Below are positions 46,136-55,962 of a DNA stretch of 64,000 nt, piece after piece (position 1 is the first letter of the stretch; the number at the start of each line of letters is the position of its first letter). A program made the translations under genes and the position numbers. This stretch comes from an uncultured Chloroflexales bacterium (lineage in GTDB: Bacteria > Chloroflexota > Chloroflexia > Chloroflexales > Chloroflexaceae). The stretch is taken from contig CALGUG010000059.1 of NCBI GenBank assembly GCA_937902315.1, positions 434,001 through 498,000 of the forward strand. Reading direction: 5' to 3'. Under the pieces are notes generated by a model. The model searched no databases. It was not told the origin of the DNA and saw only the letters and a program-made list of their open reading frames with translations.

Positions 46136-46267
46136 CTAATAACGGCGGCGTCGCCCTCGAGACGTGACACGCACGGGTACAGGTGCTTCTGCGCGGGCTG
46201 GTGAAGTGAAGCGTCGGGCTGCTACGTACAGCGTGATGCCAGCGATGACAAGTAAAACTGTAACCAT
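46136..46267 (-). CDS. 43-residue membrane protein with arginine-rich tail
   Basis: ATG at 46267 with AAAGGGA 8 nt upstream. The translation begins MVTVLLVIAGITLYVAARRF, a single N-terminal helix of about 16 residues. It then runs through a Pro/Ala linker into VRVTSRGRRRRY. The cluster of four arginines at the C-terminus should stay in the cytoplasm. It is isolated between two long non-coding stretches, and its size keeps it out of usual gene calls. No homologue recognised. Confidence 0.6.
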   Translation of the reverse strand: MVTVLLVIAGITLYVAARRFTSPARAEAPVPVRVTSRGRRRRY

Positions 46268-47178
46268 TGCCAATTCCCTTTCAGGTGAAGAAAAGTCGCA
46301 TCTATATACGACTGTTTCAACTATTATACCGAGTTATAAGGGTCACGTCTAGAGAACTTTTGAGGGCTAAATGTTTAACTTTGATTACTTATACATTATC
46401 AGTATTACAAAATAGAAACACTCCCTTGCGTGACCGTATATTTCGCTTCTAAGCATGAACTGTACCGCGCTTTTGGGCGAAAATCCATTACAGTTCCTCA
46501 TGAAATGCGATGAATTAACTTGACGGATATACTGACACTGACTATAATTGTCGGACTTTTAGCCTAGAATAGTATGAGAAACTGTAAGTAGGCAACAACA
46601 CACCCTGTCATGTGTGAATTCGCCTCCTAGAGAGGTGTATGCAGGTGTGAGCCTTTTTCCAAGCAAATAAGGAAGATTGTATCCTCGGTAGTGCGAATGG
46701 AATTGTACTCCGATCTGGCCTGTCTTTGCTTCATACGCCAAACGCCTATGTGGCTCATAAAGCAACTGCTTGTATGCACGTCTGCGCTGTCTCCCAAGTG
46801 TGATAAATGGTGAGCAATACTGATAAACGCTTGTATCTTTCGCTACAAGTAGGGCTTTAACGTGCCTTTGCTCATTTCCGACGCCACAGGGGTTTAGCTG
46901 CTTTAAAGCCACAGCTGAGGATATGCTTCTCTTCAATGAAGGCAACCGATCGGTTTGTTCTTCCCATTATCGTTCGCTCGTTCAGCCATCGTACTCGATC
47001 TAAGCTGAAGCGACACACTAAATTGGCTAGTACTGACAAGTTAAGCTGCCTATCAGGAACGTTTCACAACACTCTCAGCTCTACATAACACGCTTTGGGT
47101 TATTCGAACGTTTATGATGATAGGTAAAATGGAACGAGTGTTGGAACATAGCCCACATGATTAAGGAGACGCGTTTCT
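46268..47178. other. Long intergenic region upstream of the glycosidase pair
   Basis: 911 nt, AT-richer than its surroundings. No repeat family member, no convincing hairpin and no frame with a good ribosome binding site; a TTG-initiated 128-codon frame on the minus strand (46559-46945) was rejected. Promoters for both flanking genes must be here. Confidence 0.5.
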
Positions 47179-48957
47179 ATGGTTAGACGTATTGTAGCCG
47201 CCGTTCTTGCCCTGGTTGTTGCTACGACACTGGTCGCTTGGCCTAGTGCTGCTAACAACGCTAGCGCACAAAATGTGCCTGATACGCCGCCCCCGGCTCA
47301 GGTTCGCTACTTCGAAGAAACAGGACACTCAGCGGTAAACTACTTCTTAGAATATTGGAAGAACACCCCCAATGCTCTCTTTGTGTTGGGTTATCCAATC
47401 TCGCGCCCATTTATTGAAGAGAGCTTTACCAACCCTGGTCAGTATTATCGCGTTCAGTACTTCGAGCGCGCTGTCTTGGAAGAGCACCCTGAGAACTTCG
47501 GCCAGCAAGACAACAAGTATTATGTTTTGGGTCGTCTGATGGGTACGAAGTTGGCCCAGGGTCGCGAGAACGAAGAGCCCTTCCGCCCGGTTGCTAACCC
47601 CAACGACGGCACATGGGACGAGGTTACTCAGCACACCCTGCGCGATGGCCCCGCTCCTTTCCGCAGCTTCTGGCAGAACAACGGCGGTCTGAGCGTGTTC
47701 GGCCGTCCGCTCTCCGAGCAGTTCCAAGAAGTCAACTCGGCTGACGGCAAGACCTACTGGGTACAGTACTTCGAGCGCCAGCGTATGGAGTGGCACCCCG
47801 ACGAGCCTAACCCGCAGTATCGCGTTATGTTGGGTCTCTTGGGTAACGAGTACCGCGCTGCGGCTCACGCCAACAACCCGGCCTTTACTCCGGCCAGCCC
47901 CTCGTACTCGCTGCCCCAGCCCTTCGTCTATGGCTACAACGCTTTCTTGTACCATGAGGGCGCAGCTTGGCAAGATCGCAAGCGTGTCTTGCAGATCTCC
48001 AAGGACTCCGGTATCTACTGGATTCGCCAGCAGGTTGCTTGGGAAGACCTCCAGGATCGCTCCGGCGCTATCTACTGGGGCGAGCTCGACCACATTGTTG
48101 ACGATGTTCACAACGCTGGCATGAAGATGCTGATCAGCGTGGTACGTTCGCCCTCGTGGGCTACCCCCGATGGCTCGAACGGTATGCCCGCTCGCGAGCA
48201 CTTCGGCACTTTCGCCAACTTCATGGGCCAGATGGCTAAGCGCTATCAGGGCAAAGTCCAGGCTTACGAGATCTGGAACGAGCAGAACCTCGCCCACGAA
48301 AACGGTGGCCGTGTCGCGAACGCCAACTACTACGTTGACCTGTTGGCCGAAGCCTACGATGCGATCAAGGCTAACGACCCCTATGCGATCGTGGTGAGCG
48401 GCGGTCCTTCGTCGACCGAGACCAACCACCCCAACATCGCTATCAGCGACACCGAGTTCGCACGCCAGATGTTCTCGAATCCGAAGTTCCGCTCGCACGT
48501 AGACGCGATCGGTATGCACCCGGGTGGTCAGTACAACTCGCCCGATCAGATGTGGCCCGACAACCCCGGCCCTGGCCCGGGCTGGCGCACCAGCCGCGAG
48601 TTCTACTTCCGCCGCATCGAGGACATTCGCGCTATGATGGTGCAGAACGGCATGGCTGACCGCCAGATTTGGGTGACCGAGTTCGGTTGGGCAACCGCCA
48701 ACAACACCCCCGGCTACGAGTATGGTAACAGCATCTCGTTCGAGCAGCAGGCCGAGTGGATCGTTCGCGCCTTCCAGCGTGGCCGCCACGACTACGCTCC
48801 GTGGGTAGGTGCAATGTTCCTCTGGCAGCTCAACTTCGCTGTGCCGTGGAAGGCTGAGGGCAACGAACTGCACGAGCAAGCCTCCTTCGGTGTGATCAAC
48901 GGTGACTGGAGCCCGCGCCCGGCGTGGTACGCTATCCAGGCTATGCCAAAAGACTAA
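47179..48957 (+). CDS. Secreted clan GH-A glycoside hydrolase with two LGYP/YFER repeats
   Basis: 592 residues; AAGGAG at 47163-47168, 10 nt before ATG. A Sec signal peptide ends near residue 34 (WPSAANNASAQN). Residues about 45-235 hold two repeats with the pattern NALFVLGYP ... YRVQYFERAVLEEHPEN and LSVFGRPLS ... YWVQYFERQRMEWHPDE, a module frequent in exported Chloroflexota proteins. The catalytic TIM barrel follows: acid/base Glu368 in EIWNEQNLA and nucleophile Glu501 in WVTEFGWAT, the 4/7-strand arrangement of clan GH-A (GH39/GH5-like). The substrate is probably a plant-type or microbial polysaccharide, not determinable here. A paralogue lies directly downstream. Confidence 0.9.
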   Translation: MVRRIVAAVLALVVATTLVAWPSAANNASAQNVPDTPPPAQVRYFEETGHSAVNYFLEYWKNTPNALFVLGYPISRPFIEESFTNPGQYYRVQYFERAVLEEHPENFGQQDNKYYVLGRLMGTKLAQGRENEEPFRPVANPNDGTWDEVTQHTLRDGPAPFRSFWQNNGGLSVFGRPLSEQFQEVNSADGKTYWVQYFERQRMEWHPDEPNPQYRVMLGLLGNEYRAAAHANNPAFTPASPSYSLPQPFVYGYNAFLYHEGAAWQDRKRVLQISKDSGIYWIRQQVAWEDLQDRSGAIYWGELDHIVDDVHNAGMKMLISVVRSPSWATPDGSNGMPAREHFGTFANFMGQMAKRYQGKVQAYEIWNEQNLAHENGGRVANANYYVDLLAEAYDAIKANDPYAIVVSGGPSSTETNHPNIAISDTEFARQMFSNPKFRSHVDAIGMHPGGQYNSPDQMWPDNPGPGPGWRTSREFYFRRIEDIRAMMVQNGMADRQIWVTEFGWATANNTPGYEYGNSISFEQQAEWIVRAFQRGRHDYAPWVGAMFLWQLNFAVPWKAEGNELHEQASFGVINGDWSPRPAWYAIQAMPKD

Positions 48958-48966
48958 GTTTTAAAA

Positions 48967-49015
48967 CGGGCTACTCGGCTAAACTGGGCAGTGCTTGGTT
49001 TATCCGGGTAGCCCG
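48967..49015 (+). terminator. Hairpin between the two glycosidase genes
   Basis: CGGGCTAC (48967-48974) with GTAGCCCG (49008-49015), with further imperfect inner pairing (GGCTAAAC/GTTTATCC). TAATAG follows; no T-run. Confidence 0.65.
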
Positions 49016-49161
49016 CTAATAGTATTATTATCTGTAGTTTTATAGGCAGAAGGAAGAACCGACAACCGATGCCATGCTTCTTTGTCTTCCTTCGACTCTC
49101 TGCATAGCCCTATGTGAAGCGTGCATTGAGCCAAAGCATGTGCTTAAGGAGCGGGATACAA

Positions 49162-50472
49162 ATGCAACGATTATCCCTTTCAAAACGCCTCTCAATATTA
49201 ACAGTTTTGTTTTTGGTTTTGCCATTGCTCGCAACTTGTGCCTCGGGAACAACTCCAGCAGCGACCAACCCACCATCTCAAGCTTCTCAGCCCACTCGTT
49301 CAAGCGATACAAGCTCGCCTACTGAAGCGACCGATCAAGAGCAGCCTAGCACGGGCGATAGCTCCCCCGCTTCTGGCGGCGATATGCTGATTACCAGCCC
49401 GCTGCGCACCCCGCGTTTAGAGTTCGGCATCGTGTCGCACCTCTACTACACCGATCGCGAGCGCGTGATGCAGCTGACTCAGAACGCCGACTTCGATTGG
49501 GTTCGTCAGCAAGTGGTTTGGAAGGACACTGAAGGCCCGGCTGGTCACTTCTCGTGGGACGAGCTCGACCCGATTGTAGAGGTTGTCAACAAATACAACC
49601 GCAAGCTGCTGATCAGCATCGTTCAATCGCCGAGCTTCTATACCGACGATGGCTCGAACGGCTTGCCCGCCGACCCTGCTTCCTTGGGCAACTTCGTCGA
49701 GACGCTGGCTAAGCGCTATGGCAACCAGATCGCAGCCTACGAGATCTGGAACGAGCAAAACCTCGCTCACGAGACGGGTGGTCATATCGAGCTGTCTGAT
49801 GCAGGCCACTACGTCGAGATCTTGGCTGAATGCTACAAACGCATCAAGGCTATCACGCCAGAGGCCTATGTTGTGGTGGGTGCGCCCTCGTCGAGCGGTG
49901 TGACCAACCCCAGCATCGCCATCGCCGATCAAGATTACTATCGCGCCATGTACTCCTACAAGGATGGCATGATCAAGAACTACTTCGATGTGCAGGCAGC
50001 GCACCCAGGTGGTTCTGCCAACCCGCCGGAGACCATGTGGCCCGACAACCCCAGCAATGCTGATGGCTGGAACGATCACGAGACCTTCTACTTCCGCCAC
50101 ATCGAAAATGTGCGCAAGATCATGGAAGAGTATGGCCTCGGCGATCGCCAGATCTGGATCACCGAGTTTGGTTGGGCGACCCAAAATAACACGCCCGGCT
50201 ACGAGTTCGGTAATCAGGTGAGCATGGAGCAGCAGGCCGAATATATCACCGGCGCCATGGAGCTGGCCTACGAGAACTATCCTTGGATGGGTGTGATGTT
50301 CTTGTGGAATATGAACTTCGCAGTGCTGTGGGGCCAGACCGATCCGCCCCAGCCGCTCCACGAGCAGGCTTCGTTCTCGATCCTCAATCCCGATTGGAGC
50401 CCGCGCCCTTCGTATCTGGCGGTACAAAGCCTGATCGACCGTATCAAGCGCGAGCAAGGGGTTAAAAAATAG
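49162..50472 (+). CDS. Lipoprotein clan GH-A glycoside hydrolase, paralogue of upstream gene
   Basis: 436 residues from ATG 49162, with AAGGAG at 49146-49151; an upstream ATG at 49114 would spoil the signal peptide. The signal ends PLLATC with Cys26 as the lipidation site, then a Ser/Thr/Gln/Pro linker to about residue 75. The barrel has acid/base Glu198 (EIWNEQNLAHE) and nucleophile Glu335 (WITEFGWAT). It aligns closely with the barrel of the upstream enzyme but lacks the repeat module, so one version is likely released and the other held at the membrane. Confidence 0.9.
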   Translation: MQRLSLSKRLSILTVLFLVLPLLATCASGTTPAATNPPSQASQPTRSSDTSSPTEATDQEQPSTGDSSPASGGDMLITSPLRTPRLEFGIVSHLYYTDRERVMQLTQNADFDWVRQQVVWKDTEGPAGHFSWDELDPIVEVVNKYNRKLLISIVQSPSFYTDDGSNGLPADPASLGNFVETLAKRYGNQIAAYEIWNEQNLAHETGGHIELSDAGHYVEILAECYKRIKAITPEAYVVVGAPSSSGVTNPSIAIADQDYYRAMYSYKDGMIKNYFDVQAAHPGGSANPPETMWPDNPSNADGWNDHETFYFRHIENVRKIMEEYGLGDRQIWITEFGWATQNNTPGYEFGNQVSMEQQAEYITGAMELAYENYPWMGVMFLWNMNFAVLWGQTDPPQPLHEQASFSILNPDWSPRPSYLAVQSLIDRIKREQGVKK

Positions 50473-50485
50473 CTTCAAAGCTTTG

Positions 50486-50524
50486 AAAGAGCAGAAGGGG
50501 TGTTTGCCCTTTCTGCTCTTTTTA
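50486..50524 (+). terminator. Terminator of the glycosidase lipoprotein gene
   Basis: AAAGAGCAGAAGGG (50486-50499) pairs with CCCTTTCTGCTCTTT (50507-50521), one bulge, then TTT. Confidence 0.9.
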
Positions 50525-50607
50525 TTTGCTCTTGTGCCTAGCTTCATCTGCTTGCTCGCCTTAGCGCTCTAGCGGTGAGTTCTTATCCGCCCATTCGATC
50601 CCAAGCG

Positions 50608-50624
50608 CGTCCGCCTACGGCTAC
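50608..50624. repeat. GCGTCCGCC core repeat, copy 8
   Basis: GCGTCCGCCTACGGCTA, preceded by CCCATTCGATCCC. Confidence 0.85.
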
Positions 50625-50863
50625 CAACATCCCTCCTGCACAAAGGGGCGTATCGCGCTACGCGCCACGAGCGCAGCCTATCACAGCCAAGCTGTGCACT
50701 TCTATGAATGTCAATGCTTGAGGCGATGCTAAATCCCTGTGAGCGTGGCTGAGCTTGTCGAGGCCAACGGCAACGCGAAACCTCGATAGCACATTGAGCC
50801 TTCAAGGTGAACCATGCGATTCAGCGACTTAGCGATGGATCGAATGGAAGGACGGCGATTTAG

Positions 50864-50880
50864 TAGCCGAAGGCGGACGC
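50864..50880. repeat. GCGTCCGCC core repeat, copy 9 (inverted)
   Basis: TAGCCGAAGGCGGACGC. A CGAATGG box lies on its left (about 50841), unlike in the other inverted copies, where it is on the right. Confidence 0.85.
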
Positions 50881-51000
50881 GCCAGAGAACCTATGGAGGG
50901 TAGGAGCCTTTCCGCCAGATGAACTGTGGGCAGCTCGAAAGGACCTTGCTGGAGTGGAGGCGATGGAGAGCGATTGCATAGCCTATTATGCCGATGAAAG

Positions 51001-51024
51001 AGGGGATGGTCTGCACCATCCCCT
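51001..51024 (-). terminator. Terminator of the unknown gene downstream of ruvC
   Basis: AGGGGATGGT-CTGC-ACCATCCCCT, perfect 10-bp stem, 22 nt past the minus-strand stop; CTTTCATC follows on that strand. Confidence 0.8.
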
Positions 51025-51045
51025 TTGGTGTGCTAGTTATCTGCG

Positions 51046-51891
51046 TTATCTGCCGCTTGGTTTGCGTACACGGCGGCGGGGCGTAGGAGCGCCTTTCTGG
51101 GGGGCCTTGCTAGCCGCTGTGGGGTTCTTGCTGTTTGCAGCGCTTGTAGACGCGCTAGGGGCTTCTACAGCACGCAACAAGATGCCGAGCCGTGCGAAGA
51201 TCTCTTGGGCCAGCGGCCAGCCGCGCTGGTGAATGCGCCAGCCTTCGTCGATTCGTTCGCCGATGCGAGCCAGCAGCTTGCGATAGGGCTCGGGCAGAAT
51301 CAAGTCGGGTAGAATATAGGCTTTATCGAGCTTTTTGGCATCGATATCGCGATTGTGCTGAGCGGTCGCCTGGCCGTAGCCGGTCAAGATGGCCTTGCTC
51401 TCGTCGATGGGTCGCAGGCCTGCGCCGCCTGTGCGCTCGCGGAAGGCTAGGTAGTAGTCGGAGGCTCCACGGCCTTTGCGCCGCCGAATCACCGCTCCAT
51501 CGAGCAGTTGTACCACCTTTTGGCCTTCGTGTTCAAACGGTTCGAGCGTGACCCAATTGAGGCTGTCGGGGTCGAAGTAGCTGAAACGCTCGATCGTTGT
51601 GCTGAGCGGGCGCAGCATTGTGCCCGAGGGCAGGCCGACGCGCGGTGGGTTTGGCAGTTTATCGACTTGATCGGCCAAGGTGCGCACATTAAAGCCACGA
51701 TCGCGTAGGCGGGCCAATAAGCCTTCGCGTCGCCAACTGGTTAGCTCGAAGCGCTGCCCCGCGATTTTGCCTTCTCCTTTGAGAATGGAGTTCATGCGGC
51801 TATCGTGGATCAAGAAGATATGTGGTTTGATCTCTTCGAGGTCGACCGAAGAGTTTGAGTGTCGGGTTTTTCCCGCTGTCTTTTTTTGCAT
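51046..51891 (-). CDS. Hypothetical protein with basic Ala/Pro tail, downstream of ruvC
   Basis: 281 residues. The ATG at 51891 is 2 nt after the ruvC stop, so translation is coupled. The N-terminal 200 residues mix short beta and alpha elements (IKPHIFLIHDSRMNSILKGEG, then FELTSWRREGLLARLRDRGF) and an Arg-rich turn VIRRRKGRGASDYYLAFRE. The last 50 residues are low-complexity Ala/Ser/Pro/Lys/Arg and look disordered. No catalytic motif or membrane helix. Linkage to ruvC and the basic tail hint at a nucleic-acid-related role, but this is only inference; the family is not recognised. Confidence 0.7.
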   Translation of the reverse strand: MQKKTAGKTRHSNSSVDLEEIKPHIFLIHDSRMNSILKGEGKIAGQRFELTSWRREGLLARLRDRGFNVRTLADQVDKLPNPPRVGLPSGTMLRPLSTTIERFSYFDPDSLNWVTLEPFEHEGQKVVQLLDGAVIRRRKGRGASDYYLAFRERTGGAGLRPIDESKAILTGYGQATAQHNRDIDAKKLDKAYILPDLILPEPYRKLLARIGERIDEGWRIHQRGWPLAQEIFARLGILLRAVEAPSASTSAANSKNPTAASKAPQKGAPTPRRRVRKPSGR

Positions 51892-51893
51892 AA

Positions 51894-52391
51894 TTATTGA
51901 GACTCAGCAATGCGCCGGGCCATAGGCGCACTATAACCGTGACAGAGTGCTACCGCGAGGGCGTCGGCGGCGTCATCGGGTTTGGGTATCGTTTGCAGAC
52001 CCAAAGTCATGCGAACCATCTCTTGCATCTGTTTTTTGTCGGCGCCGCCGTAGCCTGCCACGGCTTGTTTTACAACCAGTGGTTTATATTCAAAAATGGG
52101 GATCTGCTGCTGGGCCAGAGCTAAGAGCGCAACCCCACGAGCTTGTCCGACCGGTAGGGCTGTGGTGACATTCTTCGAGAAAAAGAGCTCTTCAATTGCA
52201 GCAGCGTCGGGTTTGTAGGTTTGTAGTAATTCAGAAAGCTCGTTGTAAAGCTTTAATAAGCGCTGATCTGCTGGATCTCCTGCAGGCGTGCGCACTACAC
52301 CGCATGTGATCATGCGCATGGAACTGTGCTTTTCTTCGATCACACCCCAACCAAGAATGGCTGTGCCCGGATCGATTCCAAAAATAATCAT
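51894..52391 (-). CDS. ruvC: Crossover junction endodeoxyribonuclease RuvC
   Basis: 165 residues from ATG 52391; a longer frame to 52442 adds residues that overlap the preceding terminator. Catalytic acids: Asp7 in FGIDPGTAILGWG, Glu in AAIEELFFSKNVTTAL, and the acidic pair in PDDAADALAVALCH. GYGGADKKQMQEMV is the typical late block. RuvC resolves Holliday junctions with RuvAB; ruvA and ruvB are not in the window. It lies downstream of yebC, as in many bacteria. Confidence 0.95.
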   Translation of the reverse strand: MIIFGIDPGTAILGWGVIEEKHSSMRMITCGVVRTPAGDPADQRLLKLYNELSELLQTYKPDAAAIEELFFSKNVTTALPVGQARGVALLALAQQQIPIFEYKPLVVKQAVAGYGGADKKQMQEMVRMTLGLQTIPKPDDAADALAVALCHGYSAPMARRIAESQ

Positions 52392-52406
52392 ATTGTTCCA
52401 AAAAAA

Positions 52407-52443
52407 GGTGTGGGCATGCTCCCGAGGGAGGCTGTCCCACACC
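52407..52443 (-). terminator. yebC terminator
   Basis: GGTGTGGG (52407-52414) with CCCACACC (52436-52443), inner CTCCC/GGGAG stem. On the minus strand it continues into CCTTTTTTTGG. It separates yebC from ruvC. Confidence 0.85.
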
Positions 52444-52451
52444 CGAGAGAA

Positions 52452-53210
52452 TTACGCTTCGGCGAACTTGGCGGCTACCTCGTCGCTCACGTCCAGGTTC
52501 GAATAGACCTTCTGAACATCGTCGAGTTCATCGAGTCGTTCGAGCAGGCGCAGGGCCTTGATGCTATCTTGCTCGTCGAGCTGAACCAGCGACTTCGGTC
52601 GCATCACTTTTTCTGCGTTGCTGACCGGAATATTCGCTTCGAGCAAGGTTTGACGAACAGCAGCAAGCTGTGTGAATTCGGTATAAATCTCGATCACATC
52701 TTCTTCTACTTGCACGTCATCGGCGCCAGCATCGATTGCAACCAACATCACTTCATCAGGATCAAGTTTGTTGTTTTCCAGATCGACAGTGATCAAACCC
52801 TTCAAATCAAACATCCAAGCGACCGAACCGGACTCACCCAAGTTCCCACCCAATTTGGTGAAGCTCGAGCGAATATCAGAGACGGTACGGTTGCGATTGT
52901 CGGTCGCGGCCTCGATCATAATAGCGATACCACCAGGGCCGTAGCCTTCGTAGTAGAGCTCTTCCAACTGAGCTTCGTTGGTTTTGCCGAGCGCACGATC
53001 GATCGCCCGCTGAATGTTGTCAGAGGGCATATTGTTAGATTTGGCCTTATCAACCGCAAGGCGCAAGCGGAAGTTCAGATCAGGGTCGCCGCCGCCTTCA
53101 CGCGCTGCAATGGTGATATCGCGGGCGAGCTTTGTGAAGAGCTGGCCGCGGCGCTGGTCGGTGACGCCTTTTGAGCGACGAATAGAGTGCCATTTGGAGT
53201 GTCCGGACAT
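52452..53210 (-). CDS. yebC: YebC/PmpR family regulator (TACO1-like)
   Basis: 252 residues, full family length. GHSKWHSIRRSKGVTDQRRG at the N-terminus is diagnostic, followed by KAKSNNMPSDNIQRAIDRALG and YEGYGPGGIAIMIEAATDNRNR. Family members are DNA-binding regulators in some bacteria, and more recent work on YebC/TACO1 proteins links them to translation of proline-rich stretches. AAGGAA lies close before the ATG. It is upstream of ruvC, a widely conserved order. Confidence 0.97.
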   Translation of the reverse strand: MSGHSKWHSIRRSKGVTDQRRGQLFTKLARDITIAAREGGGDPDLNFRLRLAVDKAKSNNMPSDNIQRAIDRALGKTNEAQLEELYYEGYGPGGIAIMIEAATDNRNRTVSDIRSSFTKLGGNLGESGSVAWMFDLKGLITVDLENNKLDPDEVMLVAIDAGADDVQVEEDVIEIYTEFTQLAAVRQTLLEANIPVSNAEKVMRPKSLVQLDEQDSIKALRLLERLDELDDVQKVYSNLDVSDEVAAKFAEA

Positions 53211-53269
53211 TCTCGTTCCTTCCTAAGGTTTCGTTATTCGAGCTTTTTTTGTGATTATAGCATAACGAA

Positions 53270-53290
53270 GGGGAGGGCCTTGCCCTCCCC
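53270..53290 (-). terminator. ftsH terminator
   Basis: GGGGAGGGC-CTT-GCCCTCCCC, perfect 9-bp GC-rich stem between the ftsH stop and the yebC start. Weak T-run on the minus strand. Confidence 0.75.
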
Positions 53291-53313
53291 ACGCTTTTAG
53301 AGATGATCGAATT

Positions 53314-55251
<1,938 letters not shown>

Positions 55252-55415
55252 GCTTACGATTCACCCTTCCAGGGGTATGTTGGCCCCTGATGTATAACGT
55301 ATTCTATGACAGAAGACACTTCTCTTTCCCCTCTGTTATGTTCATTATAACAAAGTGATTCTGCCACTTCAAGGAACCAGATTACCATTTTGAAGCAATA
55401 TGCCAGTCAAAGGCC

Positions 55416-55958
55416 TTATTCGCTATAGACATGAGGGTGTAATACGCCGATGTAGGGCAGGTTGCGATAGAGCTCGCCGTAGTCGAGGCCATAACCGACC
55501 ACAAATTCGTTGGGAATGTTGAAGCCGATATAGTCGACAGGAACATCGGCCTTGCGTCGTTCGGGTTTGTTGAGCAGGGTGCAGATGCGCAGGCTGGCGG
55601 GGTTGCGGCGCAGCAGTTGGGTGCGCAAATAGGCCAAGGTCAGGCCGCTATCGATAATATCTTCGACGATCAGCACGTGGCGGCCAGCGATATCCATATC
55701 AAGGTCTTTGAGCATACGCACAACGCCGCTCGACTCGGTGCTATGACCATAGCTGGAGATGGCGATAAAGTCGAAGGAGAGATCAACGTCGATGTGGCGC
55801 GAGAGATCGACTAAGAACATCGCACAGCCTTTAAGCACGCCGATCAGCAGAATGCTGCCTTTGTCGGCGTAGTCGGCGCTGATGGTCTTTCCGAGTTCAG
55901 CGATCTTGGCCTGAATCTCTTCTTCGGAGATCAAAATGCGAGCGATATCCTTGTGCAT
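55416..55958 (-). CDS. hpt: Hypoxanthine phosphoribosyltransferase
   Basis: 180 residues; an AAAGGAAG purine box lies upstream of the ATG. The PRPP-binding loop is HVLIVEDIIDSGLTLAYL, preceded by the flexible-loop SYGHSTESSG. The C-terminal metal-contact motif is EFVVGYGLDYGELYRNLPY. It converts hypoxanthine/guanine with PRPP to IMP/GMP in salvage. It starts 4 nt after the tilS stop, so they form an operon. Confidence 0.96.
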   Translation of the reverse strand: MHKDIARILISEEEIQAKIAELGKTISADYADKGSILLIGVLKGCAMFLVDLSRHIDVDLSFDFIAISSYGHSTESSGVVRMLKDLDMDIAGRHVLIVEDIIDSGLTLAYLRTQLLRRNPASLRICTLLNKPERRKADVPVDYIGFNIPNEFVVGYGLDYGELYRNLPYIGVLHPHVYSE

Positions 55959-55962
55959 GGTC

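Larger units (their letters stand above)
50473..51045. other. Intergenic region with two core repeats
   Basis: 573 nt between convergent genes. Holds terminators for both sides, core repeats 8 and 9 facing each other, and a GGCTGAGCTTGTCGAGG motif (about 50746-50762) like the one at 15500. Confidence 0.65.

Noticed and set aside
46559..46945. 128-codon minus-strand frame beginning with TTG
   Set aside because: Cys- and Tyr-rich, low-similarity translation, poor start and AT-rich surroundings; likely chance.
47347..48879. 510-codon minus-strand frame opposite the first glycosidase
   Set aside because: A shadow caused by codon bias of the real plus-strand gene, which has a signal peptide and intact catalytic residues.
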